A DNA stretch of 64,000 bases from Nostoc sp. TH1S01 (GTDB lineage: Bacteria; Cyanobacteriota; Cyanobacteriia; Cyanobacteriales; Nostocaceae): assembly GCA_018993265.1 (NCBI GenBank), contig JAGKSW010000032.1, positions 21,028 to 85,027 on the forward strand, given 5' to 3'. A model generated the notes under the pieces. It was not told the origin of the DNA and made no database searches. It was given only the letters and a program-made list of their open reading frames with translations. Positions 9,037 to 17,655 of the stretch are shown piece by piece; the first letter of the stretch is position 1, and each line of letters opens with the position of its first letter. The translations under genes were made by a program, and so were the position numbers.

Positions 9037-9627
9037 ATGAAAATCTTTTCTTCCCTACTCTCTCTCTTAGCTTCTACTTTTTGCTTTGTAATTTTAAATA
9101 CTATTGATCCACCAGTATTTTCTCAAGCCGCAGAGATGAAAGCAAACTCTGCTTGTAGAGAAAAAAATCTTGAAACATTAACTACTCAACTTTTACGAGA
9201 TTTACCTAGCTATGCTAATCGTGCTGGTCAACGCGCTCGTCGTCGGACAAGAAGTAGTGATTTGTTCAGTTATATGGTGTTAGCAGGTAGACCAGAATTT
9301 AAACCTCTACCATTAAATCCTGTTGGTGATCATCTCAACGAGCAAAAGATTTCCAATACAAAAGTTGAACAAGTTTTTTTTACCACCTTAGAACGGCAGT
9401 ATATAGACAATCAAGCAATTGAATTACAAGAATTTCATTGGTTATTTTTAACTAAAAATCAAAGTGGCTGGTATTTGGTTATGATGTTGACACAAACTGG
9501 TTCTTCTACTAACAAACAACCACCAACACCACCGCGTGATAGTAGCAATGGTATAGTTGCCCAAGGTATAAAAGCTTGGCTGCGAGATTGCCAGGCAGGA
9601 AGTCTGCGAGAGACAGCGATAAATTGA
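9037..9627 (+). CDS. Secreted protein of unknown function
   Basis: A 196-residue protein with a typical signal peptide (residues 1 to about 31, cleavage near VFSQA). The mature part has a basic patch (RARRRTRSS), two cysteines (Cys40 and one near the C-terminus) and a soluble core. I do not recognise the family beyond a cyanobacterial exported protein. It precedes the phosphonate transporter by 412 bp and is probably a separate unit. Confidence 0.75.
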   Translation: MKIFSSLLSLLASTFCFVILNTIDPPVFSQAAEMKANSACREKNLETLTTQLLRDLPSYANRAGQRARRRTRSSDLFSYMVLAGRPEFKPLPLNPVGDHLNEQKISNTKVEQVFFTTLERQYIDNQAIELQEFHWLFLTKNQSGWYLVMMLTQTGSSTNKQPPTPPRDSSNGIVAQGIKAWLRDCQAGSLRETAIN

Positions 9628-10039
9628 GGCATTCATCTTTAGGATTAATCAAACCTAATGCAAAGCTATAGGTTTAAATTCATCTATGTATTGCATTATT
9701 TTTGTTCAATGGTTATAAGTAGCAGGTTGCAAATAAATCCAACTGTATAACTAAATGTAAAATACTCAAAATCTCTGCGATTGCTTCACTTCACGTTGCT
9801 CCGTACCCTACGGCAAGGCTTAAGCCTACGCGATGACATAATTTATAAATTTTACCGCATACTTACTTAAAAGCATCATTTCAACACATAAGTGCTAAAT
9901 ACAAAAGGCATTTCCTACTTCCGGCCCCTCACTCGCTTAATATTGACTTTTATTCCTAAAAGTTGCTAGATTCATTTGTTGAGATAGTTGAAACTTATTA
10001 TCAAAAATACTGCCAATAGTTCCTAACGGAGAGTTAGAA
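9628..10039. other. Intergenic region upstream of phnD
   Basis: 412 bp. Holds a REP-like palindromic repeat at about 9781-9837 (proximal arm with gttgctccgtaccctacgg) common in Nostoc. A Pho box made of direct cttaacct-like octamers was looked for and no convincing copy was seen. A ggag site 8 nt before the phnD ATG is present. Confidence 0.45.
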
Positions 10040-11026
10040 ATGAGTGTGAGTAAAAAGGGCGTTTTGGGTGCTGGTGTTGCATTTGCAGCACTGACAGGTT
10101 TGGTTGTTGGTACTTTTGGGGCGATGCAGACAACTAATGCTAATGCTAACTCCATTCCTAATCAACAAGCGCCACGCTTACTTGCCCAAGCTAGAAGACT
10201 AAGTAATTTAACAGTAATTTTTCCTAGTCGTTCTGACTCTACAGACTTGCAAAATAAAGCCAACGCTGTAGCCAGGTTTCTCTCTAACGAGTTAAAGATT
10301 CCCGTCAAAGCACAGATTGGTGATGATACTGCGGCGGTGGAAGCTTTAAGAGCAAATCGCGCTGATGTGGCTTTTCTTAGCAGCCGTCCGGCGTTGAAAG
10401 CTGAACAATTGGCAAATGCTAAGTTGTATCTAGCTGAAGTCCGTGACAATTACTCTGGTAGATACACCTATAATTCAATATTTGTCGTTCCTAACAATAG
10501 CTCTTTGAAAACCAGAAATACGGCTCAAGCAACCCTAGGACAACTGCGGGGTAAGCGCATAGCCTTTACTTCCCCAACTTCTGGTTCAGGATTTGTTTTC
10601 CCGGTGAGTGAGTTAGTCAAACAGGGATTTGTCCCCAACCGCGATCGCCTGGATAATTTCTTCGGTCAAGTTGCTTACGGTGGTAATTACAGCAAAGCGT
10701 TGCAAGCAGTAGTGCGCGGTCAAGCTGATGTAGCGGTTGTTTCTGAGTATGCTATGTTCTCACCGTACATCACGCCTCAAGAAAAAAGCCAATTACGCGT
10801 ACTTTACAAAATTTCCGGTGTTCCTGCCCACGGTATCGCCATTGATGATGATGTACCAGTACAAGACAGAGAAAGATTAATCAACGCTCTCCTGAAGTTA
10901 AATCAATCACAAAATAATCAGCTATTACGCAACTTATACAACTCCACCGAATTGGTCAGAGTTGATCATAATCGTCACCTGTCACCAATTCGCACTGCTC
11001 TTTCCCGGATTGGGATTGCGCCGTAG
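10040..11026 (+). CDS. phnD: Phosphonate/phosphite ABC transporter, periplasmic binding protein
   Basis: PhnD-family binding protein, 328 residues, with signal peptide 1-38 (hydrophobic core GAGVAFAALTGLVVGTFGAM). The mature chain has the two-lobe PhnD pattern: LTVIFPSRSDSTDLQ at the start, the ADVAFLSSRP segment and the hinge TSPTSGSGFVFP that binds the oxyanion. It carries ligand to the permease encoded downstream. Related proteins bind phosphonates, phosphite or hypophosphite; the ligand cannot be read off here. RBS ggag before the ATG. A 236-bp gap with repeats separates it from phnC. Confidence 0.9.
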   Translation: MSVSKKGVLGAGVAFAALTGLVVGTFGAMQTTNANANSIPNQQAPRLLAQARRLSNLTVIFPSRSDSTDLQNKANAVARFLSNELKIPVKAQIGDDTAAVEALRANRADVAFLSSRPALKAEQLANAKLYLAEVRDNYSGRYTYNSIFVVPNNSSLKTRNTAQATLGQLRGKRIAFTSPTSGSGFVFPVSELVKQGFVPNRDRLDNFFGQVAYGGNYSKALQAVVRGQADVAVVSEYAMFSPYITPQEKSQLRVLYKISGVPAHGIAIDDDVPVQDRERLINALLKLNQSQNNQLLRNLYNSTELVRVDHNRHLSPIRTALSRIGIAP

Positions 11027-11262
11027 TCAAAGGGTGTAAGGGCAAAATCAAGTCAAAAGTCAAAAGTTAAAAGTCAAAAATTCTCTGACTTTTGAATTTT
11101 GGCTTCCCTGTAAGGGTGTAGATATTCAAAACTCTTACACCCATTCTCAACAGACAACAATCTCGTTAAAGTTGATGAGTAGCGAGAAACGCAAAACTTA
11201 TCATTCCCTACACCGTTCGGCTGACGCTCACGGCGAAGCCCTTACACTCATGATAAAAATCG
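11027..11262. repeat. Repeat-filled gap in the phn operon
   Basis: Contains heptamer copies of agtcaaa (about 11052-11084) followed by a partly complementary ctgacttttga, a MITE-like piece with complementary taagggtgta and tacaccc (11110-11155) ending in ctcaacagac, and a REP-like sequence near 11217-11245. The ctcaacagac end recurs near 26742. It could attenuate transcription between phnD and phnC. Confidence 0.55.
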
Positions 11263-11988
11263 ATGAATGATTGTGTAATTGAATGTCATAACTTAGAGAC
11301 AGCATACACTGCGTCTTTAAATCGTCCTATCCTGAATGGGATTAGTTGTCGGATAAAACAGGGTGAGTTTGTTGTTCTGTTAGGACTTAATGGTGCAGGG
11401 AAATCGACACTATTGCGATCGCTGATCGGATTAGTCCCCTTCACCAAGGGAGAAATTCAAATCAACGGTGTAACAATGACACCCCGCACCCTACCGCAAA
11501 TTCGCCGCAATGTTGGAATGATATTTCAGGGAGGCGGATTAATTCGCCAGTTGTCAGCAATTGATAATGTGTTGTGTGGCAGACTTGGTGTCAGGACAAC
11601 TTGGCAGACATTATTGGGCTTTCCAGGGCGCGATCGCAACTTAGCAATGGATTTACTTGCACAGTTGGGTTTAAAAGAACAGGCTGATCAAAAAACCAGC
11701 CAACTCAGTGGTGGACAGCAACAACGAGTGGCGATCGCCCGCGCATTAATTCAATCACCGCAAATTCTCTTAGCTGATGAACCAATTACAGGTTTGGATG
11801 TTGTCGCCTGTCAACAGGTAATGGAAACTTTATCAGAATTGCACCAGCAAGGTATGACGATTGTGACAGTTCTGCACGATTTAGGTATAGCTGCAAAATA
11901 CGGTCAACGTGCGATCATCTTAGATGCTGGACGGATTGTTTACGACGGACTTTGTGAAAACTTGCAAGCCCAATTTGTCAAATGTTAA
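11263..11988 (+). CDS. phnC: Phosphonate/phosphite ABC transporter, ATPase
   Basis: ABC ATPase of 241 residues. Walker A GLNGAGKST, Q-loop in GMIFQGGGLI, signature LSGGQQQRVAIARAL, Walker B ILLADEP and switch His in VLHDL. The wording of the Q-loop region and the companion genes identify PhnC. It energises uptake of the ligand delivered by PhnD. Overlaps phnE by 7 bp, hence translationally coupled. Confidence 0.92.
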   Translation: MNDCVIECHNLETAYTASLNRPILNGISCRIKQGEFVVLLGLNGAGKSTLLRSLIGLVPFTKGEIQINGVTMTPRTLPQIRRNVGMIFQGGGLIRQLSAIDNVLCGRLGVRTTWQTLLGFPGRDRNLAMDLLAQLGLKEQADQKTSQLSGGQQQRVAIARALIQSPQILLADEPITGLDVVACQQVMETLSELHQQGMTIVTVLHDLGIAAKYGQRAIILDAGRIVYDGLCENLQAQFVKC

Positions 11989-12767
11989 ATTCAAAAACTC
12001 TTCGCCGTTATCCTTGGATCAGTCCCCTACTCATCCTTTTAATTGTTGTTACAGTCTATGCTTGGGCTTTGCGAGGCATCAAAGTCGATTTTGAATTAGT
12101 AATATCTAGCTGGCCTTACATCACTGATTTTGTTTCTCGCTTATTTCCCCCTGATCTGACAGTTATCGATATAGCAATTAAGGCACTCATAGAAACAGTG
12201 CAGATGTCTTTGTGGGGAACTAGTATAGGTGCAATTTTATCTTTACCCATTGCTGTAGCGAGTGCTAGTAATGTTGCGCCTCGTTGGTTGCAATGGTTAG
12301 CCAACTTACTACAAAACGCAGTGCGTTCCGTCCCTTCCATCATTTTGGGGTTAATTTTCGTCGCCGCCACTGGCTTAGGCGCACCCGCCGGAACCTTAGC
12401 TTTAGCAATTTACACCATTGGCTATTTAGCAAAGTTCTATCAACAAGCCATTGAAGCGGTGAATGCCAAATCTTTAGAATCTTTGCAAGTGATGGGTGCA
12501 TCGAGATTTCAGATTGTGCAGTACGGCATTCTACCTCAAGTCTTACCCTTGGGTTTAGGATATACCTTATGGATGTTTGAATATAATATCCGCGCTGCTT
12601 CAGTGTTGGGTGTAGTGGGTGCAGGTGGAATTGGCTTTCAACTCAAGAGTTACATTGATGGTTTTGAGTACAACAAAGCTACAACTATGATGCTAGTGCT
12701 GTTAGTAGTTGTGACTGTAATTGATGCGTTCAGTAGTAAATTACGCCAGCGACTAGATTCACTCTAA
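11982..12767 (+). CDS. phnE: Phosphonate/phosphite ABC transporter, permease
   Basis: PhnE-type inner-membrane permease, 261 residues, with about six TM helices. The cytoplasmic coupling loop (EAA-like) is visible as AIEAVNAKSLESLQVMGASRFQIV. C-terminal GVVGAGGIGFQLKSYIDGFEYNKA is typical of PhnE. No carbon-phosphorus lyase, phosphonatase or phosphite dehydrogenase gene lies within the window, so only uptake is encoded here. Confidence 0.92.
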   Translation: MLNSKTLRRYPWISPLLILLIVVTVYAWALRGIKVDFELVISSWPYITDFVSRLFPPDLTVIDIAIKALIETVQMSLWGTSIGAILSLPIAVASASNVAPRWLQWLANLLQNAVRSVPSIILGLIFVAATGLGAPAGTLALAIYTIGYLAKFYQQAIEAVNAKSLESLQVMGASRFQIVQYGILPQVLPLGLGYTLWMFEYNIRAASVLGVVGAGGIGFQLKSYIDGFEYNKATTMMLVLLVVVTVIDAFSSKLRQRLDSL

Positions 12768-12776
12768 ATAATATAG

Positions 12777-13361
12777 CTACCAAACTTTGCTCATATTTAA
12801 CACAAACCCAGGCAATGCAGGTTCACCACTGACTGTATCAGGATTTTCTAAACATTCTTCTGGTTGATGAGGACGATAAATATAAACTCGGCGATGCTTA
12901 CGGTCAATCAAAAAGCCTAATTGTACCCCTGGTTCTTGCATATATTCTGTCATTTTATCTTTTAGGGGTTGGAGGCTATCGCTAGGCGATCGCAGTTCCA
13001 CTACAAAATCTGGGCAAATGGGTGCAAATCTTTGTTGCTGTTCTGCTGATAAAACATTCCACCGTTCTAGTTTCATCCAGGAAGCATCAGGAGAGCGTTT
13101 TGCACCCGTGGATAAGGTAAATCCTGTACTGGAACTAAACGCTATACCTGTTCCATTTTGTTCTGACCACACCCACAACTGTCCAGCAATATTAAATTCT
13201 CTGTTACCTGTCTCTGAACCTGTAGGGGGCATAATTGAAATTTCTCCGAATTGATTGCATTCAATGCGTAAGTCACGATTTATTTGACAGAAATCAAAGA
13301 ATTGTTCATCTGTCATTTGCATTGATGGCGGAATTTGTATCACTAAGGGAGATGACAACAT
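12777..13361 (-). CDS. Uma2-family (DUF820) protein
   Basis: 194 residues, of the Uma2/DUF820 family, a PD-(D/E)xK nuclease fold greatly expanded in cyanobacteria. Seen: RSPDASW (Asp of the core), FVVELRSPSDSLQPLKDKMTEYM (Glu and following basic residues) and the C-terminal VYIYRP hairpin. Role unknown; nuclease activity has been suggested for the family. It is the intact member of a tandem pair: the second copy (13379-14099) has the same original length of 585 bp but is broken. Confidence 0.88.
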   Translation of the reverse strand: MLSSPLVIQIPPSMQMTDEQFFDFCQINRDLRIECNQFGEISIMPPTGSETGNREFNIAGQLWVWSEQNGTGIAFSSSTGFTLSTGAKRSPDASWMKLERWNVLSAEQQQRFAPICPDFVVELRSPSDSLQPLKDKMTEYMQEPGVQLGFLIDRKHRRVYIYRPHQPEECLENPDTVSGEPALPGFVLNMSKVW

Positions 13362-13378
13362 AATGCCTCAACAATTTT

Positions 13379-14099
13379 TTACCAGACTTTGTTCATCTTT
13401 AAACTAAATCCAGGCAATACAGGTTCACCACTGACTGTATCAGGATTTTCTAAAATTTCTTCTGATTTACCAGGACGATAAATATAAACTCGGCGGTGTT
13501 TACGGTCAATCAAGAAACCTAACTGCACCCCTGGTTCTTGCATATATTCTGTCATTTTATCTTTCAGGGGTTGGAGATTATCGCCTAGCGATCGCAATTC
13601 CACTACAAAATCTGGGCAAATTGGTGCAAATCTTTGTTGTTGTTCTGCTGATAAAGCATTCCACCGTTCCAATTTCATCCAGGAAGCATCGGGAGAGCGT
13701 TTTGCACCCGTGGATAAGGTAAAGCCTGTACTAGAGCTAAAAGCGATACCTGTACCGTCTTGTTCTGACCAAACTCCTAGAGCATCGATTCAGTAATCAA
13801 AAACCTAACCCCCCACCCCCCTTCCCTACGAGGGAAGGGGGAGCCAAACTCCCCTCTCCTCGTAGGAGAGGGGTAGGGGGAGAGGTTATTTCAAGATTAC
13901 TGAATTGGTGTTCTAGCTGTACAGCAATATTAAATTCTCTGTTACCTGTCTCTGAACCCGTGGGGGGCATAATTGAAATTTCTCCGAGTTGATTCATTTC
14001 AATGCGTAAGTCACGATTAACTTGACAGAACTCAAAAAATTGTTCGTCTGTCATTTGCATTGATGCTGGCATTTGAAGTAACAAGGGATCTGAAAGCAT
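13379..14099 (-). pseudogene. Uma2-family gene disrupted by a MITE
   Basis: A tandem paralogue of 12777-13361. The 5' part (14099 down to 13917) and 3' part (13776 down to 13379) both match the paralogue. They are split by a 132-bp element (13781-13912) flanked by ctag on each side. Removing the element and one ctag leaves exactly 585 bp, the length of the paralogue, in one frame; with it the frame shifts (136 bp is not a multiple of 3). The true start is the ATG at 14099. So this is a recent loss of function. Confidence 0.9.
13781..13912. mobile_element. MITE inside Uma2 pseudogene, CTAG target duplication
   Basis: 132 bp, no coding capacity. Ends are 18-bp inverted repeats matching at 15 positions: left agcatcgattcagtaatc, right the complement of aacaccaattcagtaatc. 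Flanked by ctag at 13777-13780 and 13913-13916. The core is a strong hairpin series of g-rich and c-rich arms (aggggagtttggc... and ctcctcgtaggagagg). ctag could be a 4-bp duplication (IS5-like) or TA within a ctag preference (IS630-like); the sequence alone does not decide. Confidence 0.85.
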
Positions 14100-14234
14100 A
14101 ATGCTTGGGCAACTGGCTTTATTTTTATTCTCATGGAAAAGCGCAAAGTCGCCAAGAATAGAGCCTTGCAACTTTGCGCCTTTATACGAAATTTCAATGA
14201 GACTTTAGCATACCCAGTACTGATTGCTGAATGC

Positions 14235-14271
14235 TTTAACTCAGCACTCAGCACTTTCAACTCAGCACTCA
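14235..14271 (-). repeat. Heptamer repeat (actcagc family)
   Basis: Tandem actcagc units before the 3' end of the peroxiredoxin gene. Same family as 34961-35025. Confidence 0.6.
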
Positions 14272-14910
14272 TTACTTGTTAGGTTGAGGAGTTAACCGCA
14301 GATAGGGTTTGACTACTTCATAACCTTTGGGGAATTTTTCTTTCAATACTTCGGGGTCTTTGAGGGAGGGGACGATAACAACCTTATCACCATCTTTCCA
14401 GTCTGCTGGGGTAGCAACACTGTAGTTATCAGTCAGTTGCAGTGAATCAATGACTCGCAAAATTTCGTCAAAGTTGCGTCCGGTGCTGGGGGGGTAGGTG
14501 AAAGAAAGACGCAGTTTTTTGTTGGGGTCAATTACAAACACGGAACGCACTGTGACTGCTGCGTTAGCGTTGGGGTGAATCATGTCGTAAAGGTCGGAAA
14601 CCTTACGATCTGCGTCTGCCAAAATTGGATAGTTGAGTGAGGTATTTTGTGTTTCTTCGATGTCGCCTACCCAACCGTTGTGAGATTCTACATCATCAAC
14701 GCTGAGTGCGATCGCTTTCACATTGCGCTTGTCAAATTCTGGCTTGAGTTTTGCAACTGTACCTAGTTCAGTAGTGCAAACAGGTGTAAAGTCAGCAGGG
14801 TGAGAAAACAGCACCACCCAGCTGTCACCTGCCCATTCGTAAAAATTTATGTCGCCGTGTGTAGAGGCTTGTGTAAAGTTGGGTACTGTATCACCAAGAT
14901 GGAGAGTCAT
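14272..14910 (-). CDS. 1-Cys peroxiredoxin (Prx6 type)
   Basis: 212 residues, the Prx6/AhpC-TSA family with the long C-terminal domain. The peroxidatic Cys is Cys45 in HPADFTPVCTTELG; no resolving Cys is present, which fits the 1-Cys class. The C-terminal block PADWKDGDKVVIVPS is typical of Prx6. It reduces H2O2 and alkyl peroxides in the cytoplasm. ATG at 14910. The 293-bp gap to the next, divergent gene is AT-rich without recognised sites. Confidence 0.94.
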   Translation of the reverse strand: MTLHLGDTVPNFTQASTHGDINFYEWAGDSWVVLFSHPADFTPVCTTELGTVAKLKPEFDKRNVKAIALSVDDVESHNGWVGDIEETQNTSLNYPILADADRKVSDLYDMIHPNANAAVTVRSVFVIDPNKKLRLSFTYPPSTGRNFDEILRVIDSLQLTDNYSVATPADWKDGDKVVIVPSLKDPEVLKEKFPKGYEVVKPYLRLTPQPNK

Positions 14911-15203
14911 GAGAGATTCCCTGTAGATAAAGAGGCAGATGTAGTCTACTTTGCCATCATCCCATAAAACATCGGTTTCCCTATCGACTTTTGGCTATTT
15001 GTTACAAAATTTTAAGTTCTTAGCACGGAGGCAGGGAAAGATGCAGTGTAACTAGATGAGGCTTGATTATTATACAGATATAATGTTTATCTTTTACACT
15101 CCATCAATTAACTGAAAATTAACTTTTTTATCACACAATAGAATCGGGATTCACCAATTGATTGCAGAGATTGCTAGATTACTAATCATTTTGGGAGAAG
15201 TGC

Positions 15204-16916
15204 ATGATTTTTCAAAGGTCGCGGTTCGCCATTCGTCTTGTAGTAATCTCTGCTTTAGTGTTAATGACGGGGTGTAACACTAACTCGACTTCAGATAATA
15301 ATTTTACAGGTTTAACAGTTAAATTGCTGGTTGGTAGTGCTTTGGGCGACTTTTGCAACCAAGCGGCGAAAAATTTTAATGCTACCCAACCAAAGCTAGA
15401 CAATGGTACAGCTTTTCAAGTGAAATGCGAATCTTTGGGTAGTGGTGATGTCGTCACTGAGGTAGTAGCTTTAGCAGATCAATTGCAAAAGGGGACAGTA
15501 CAAGCTGACGCACCAGATTTTCCGACGATTATTTCTCTGGATGGAGATATATATCACAGTCAGTTAATTTACCGGATGAATCAACTTTTTCCAGGGAAAA
15601 ATTACATTCCAGAGATCACAGAGTCGCCACTTATTGCTAACACCCCAATGATATTTATGGCGCAAGCTGATATAGCAAGTGGTTTGCGGAAAGTTGCAGA
15701 TCCTTATAAAGCTTTGGTGACAGCTAAAACTCACCGCGATATCGACCCAGCATCACCACCGTTGACAGTTCATTATGTACATTCTGCCCCAACTCGTTCA
15801 AATTCTGGGTTGCAAACATTGGTAGCCCAATACGCCAGCGTATCAGGGAAACGTCCTGAAGATATAACTGTGGCGGATGTGCAGAAGTTTCAACCACAAA
15901 TTCAGCAAATCCAAAGCAAAATTACTCGTTATGGGGTTTCGACTAATTCTCTCGCCCAAGCAATGGTGAAGAATGGGCCGTTTTGGGCTTCAGTTGGTTC
16001 AGTGTATGAATCGAGTGTAATTGTGGCTAATTCGGGTTTAGCAACAGGACAGCAGCGTTATCAGGCAGTTTATCCCAAAGCCACATTTACTTCTAATATG
16101 CGGGCGATTATCCCGAATGCACCTTGGGTAAGCGCGGATGAAAAGGCAGCTGCAGAGAAGTTTATCACCTATTGGCGATCGCCTGAAACTCAAAAAATTG
16201 CCCCCGATTTAGGTTTACGTCCCGGAACCCCAGGAGTTGCTTTAGGTGCTAAGTTTAGTCCCGAATTTGGTGTGGAAGCCCAAGCCAAGTATGATTCCTT
16301 GCGTCCACCAAAGCCGGAAGTTGTTGATGCAATGCTGAAATCATGGCAGGAATCAGCAAAAAAACCATCGTTGGTAGTGGTTGTTGTTGATTCTTCGGGT
16401 TCAATGTCGGGTGATAAATTACCAGCCGTACAAAATACTTTACAAAATTACATTAAGAATTTGGGGCCGAAAGAACAAATTGCTTTGATTGATTTTGACT
16501 CAGTAATTCGTCCACCTGTATTAGTAGATGGTACACCCCAAGGACGCGATCGCGGTTGGCAATTTATCAATGGACTTCAGGCTGATGGTGGGACAAAATT
16601 ATACGATGCAGCTTTAGAGGCGAGAAATTGGCTACAAAAAAATCTGCGGAAAGATGCAATTAACGCTGTGTTGATATTAACTGATGGTGAAGATGCGGGT
16701 TCAAAAATTAAGTTGAATGAGTTGGAAGAAGAATTGAAAAAAAGCGGTTTTGCAACTGACCAAAGAATTGGCTTTTTTACGATTGGCTATGGTAAAGAAG
16801 GTGAATTTCAACCAGATGTTTTAAAAGAAATTGCGGAGTTAAATGGAGGGTATTATTCTCAAGGCAATACTGAGACAATTTTGCAGTTAATGTCAAATTT
16901 ACAGGTAGAATTTTAA
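15204..16916 (+). CDS. Lipoprotein with solute-binding and VWA domains
   Basis: 570 residues. A signal peptide with lipobox LMTGC (Cys24) predicts an anchored lipoprotein. Residues about 35-370 form a periplasmic-binding-protein fold (ligand motif TRSNSGLQTLVAQYA). Residues about 388-565 are a von Willebrand A domain with a full MIDAS: DSSGSM, the Thr in DGGTKLYDA and Asp in LTDGEDAGS. First gene of a tight three-gene operon (8-bp gaps). VWA domains bind partners through a metal; the binding domain suggests that a ligand gates this. Specific function unknown. Confidence 0.88.
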   Translation: MIFQRSRFAIRLVVISALVLMTGCNTNSTSDNNFTGLTVKLLVGSALGDFCNQAAKNFNATQPKLDNGTAFQVKCESLGSGDVVTEVVALADQLQKGTVQADAPDFPTIISLDGDIYHSQLIYRMNQLFPGKNYIPEITESPLIANTPMIFMAQADIASGLRKVADPYKALVTAKTHRDIDPASPPLTVHYVHSAPTRSNSGLQTLVAQYASVSGKRPEDITVADVQKFQPQIQQIQSKITRYGVSTNSLAQAMVKNGPFWASVGSVYESSVIVANSGLATGQQRYQAVYPKATFTSNMRAIIPNAPWVSADEKAAAEKFITYWRSPETQKIAPDLGLRPGTPGVALGAKFSPEFGVEAQAKYDSLRPPKPEVVDAMLKSWQESAKKPSLVVVVVDSSGSMSGDKLPAVQNTLQNYIKNLGPKEQIALIDFDSVIRPPVLVDGTPQGRDRGWQFINGLQADGGTKLYDAALEARNWLQKNLRKDAINAVLILTDGEDAGSKIKLNELEEELKKSGFATDQRIGFFTIGYGKEGEFQPDVLKEIAELNGGYYSQGNTETILQLMSNLQVEF

Positions 16917-16924
16917 ACTAGTTT

Positions 16925-17647
16925 ATGAAAATTGTTAATCCTCTTTATTATCCATTAGCAGTGTTAGCTGGGGGAATTTCTCTATTTTTGGGAGTGCGTT
17001 TATTACAATTGCCCAGCTTAGTTATGTTACCTGTAGCTTCGGGGATAGCTCTAATTAGCGCGAGTTTTATCAAATATCGTGAACCCCAAGCTTTTGAATT
17101 AGCAAATCCAGAATTAGAAAGAGAAGTTAACGCCGTTAAGCTGGCAGCTTTAGGATTAGTAAATCAATCAGAAAATTTGCGTTTGGAGGCGAAAAAATTA
17201 CTCAATGATTCATTTCAAATAGAACTTTTAACAGCATTGGAAATAAATGGCGATCGCATTTCCACATTACCCAATAAAATCGACACATTAGCCTGGAACT
17301 TATTCAGCAATAATTCAATTCTTTCAGTCAGTGCTTTACAGCAGCAATTAGCAGAAGTCCAAAAAAAATTGAGTACGAGTTCTGGTGTCGCCAAAGAACA
17401 TCTCAATCAACTAGCTGCAAGCCTGAAACGCAATCTTAAATTAGCCCAAGATGGTGAGGACACGCGGTTAGCCAGAATTATCAATATTTCCACATTAATT
17501 CAAGATTGTACAGGCATATTGCAACAATTACAAACTAAATTGCGAAACTCAGATTTAAGTGATGCTCAACAAATTCATGAGATGCAATTACTCAGTGATG
17601 AACTTACTAGCTTAGTAGAAAATATAGATTTATTAGTGCAGAAATAA
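16925..17647 (+). CDS. Membrane-anchored coiled-coil protein (XpaC-like)
   Basis: 240 residues. Two N-terminal TM helices (about 8-25 and 28-46) are followed by a long, mostly helical cytoplasmic part rich in Leu, Gln and Glu. The architecture resembles XpaC proteins, which often neighbour TelA and VWA genes; this is a shape-based guess, not a firm family call. Located 8 bp after the VWA lipoprotein and 8 bp before the second binding protein, so all three are surely cotranscribed. Confidence 0.75.
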   Translation: MKIVNPLYYPLAVLAGGISLFLGVRLLQLPSLVMLPVASGIALISASFIKYREPQAFELANPELEREVNAVKLAALGLVNQSENLRLEAKKLLNDSFQIELLTALEINGDRISTLPNKIDTLAWNLFSNNSILSVSALQQQLAEVQKKLSTSSGVAKEHLNQLAASLKRNLKLAQDGEDTRLARIINISTLIQDCTGILQQLQTKLRNSDLSDAQQIHEMQLLSDELTSLVENIDLLVQK

Positions 17648-17655
17648 CTAAAATT

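Noticed and set aside
9628..10039. Pho box before phnD
   Set aside because: Only a weak cttaatat-like stretch; spacing and repeats do not fit.
13797..14171. 124-residue protein made of the Uma2 5' part plus MITE sequence
   Set aside because: The C-terminus is read-through into the element and the N-terminal 24 residues precede the true start; treated as part of the pseudogene.
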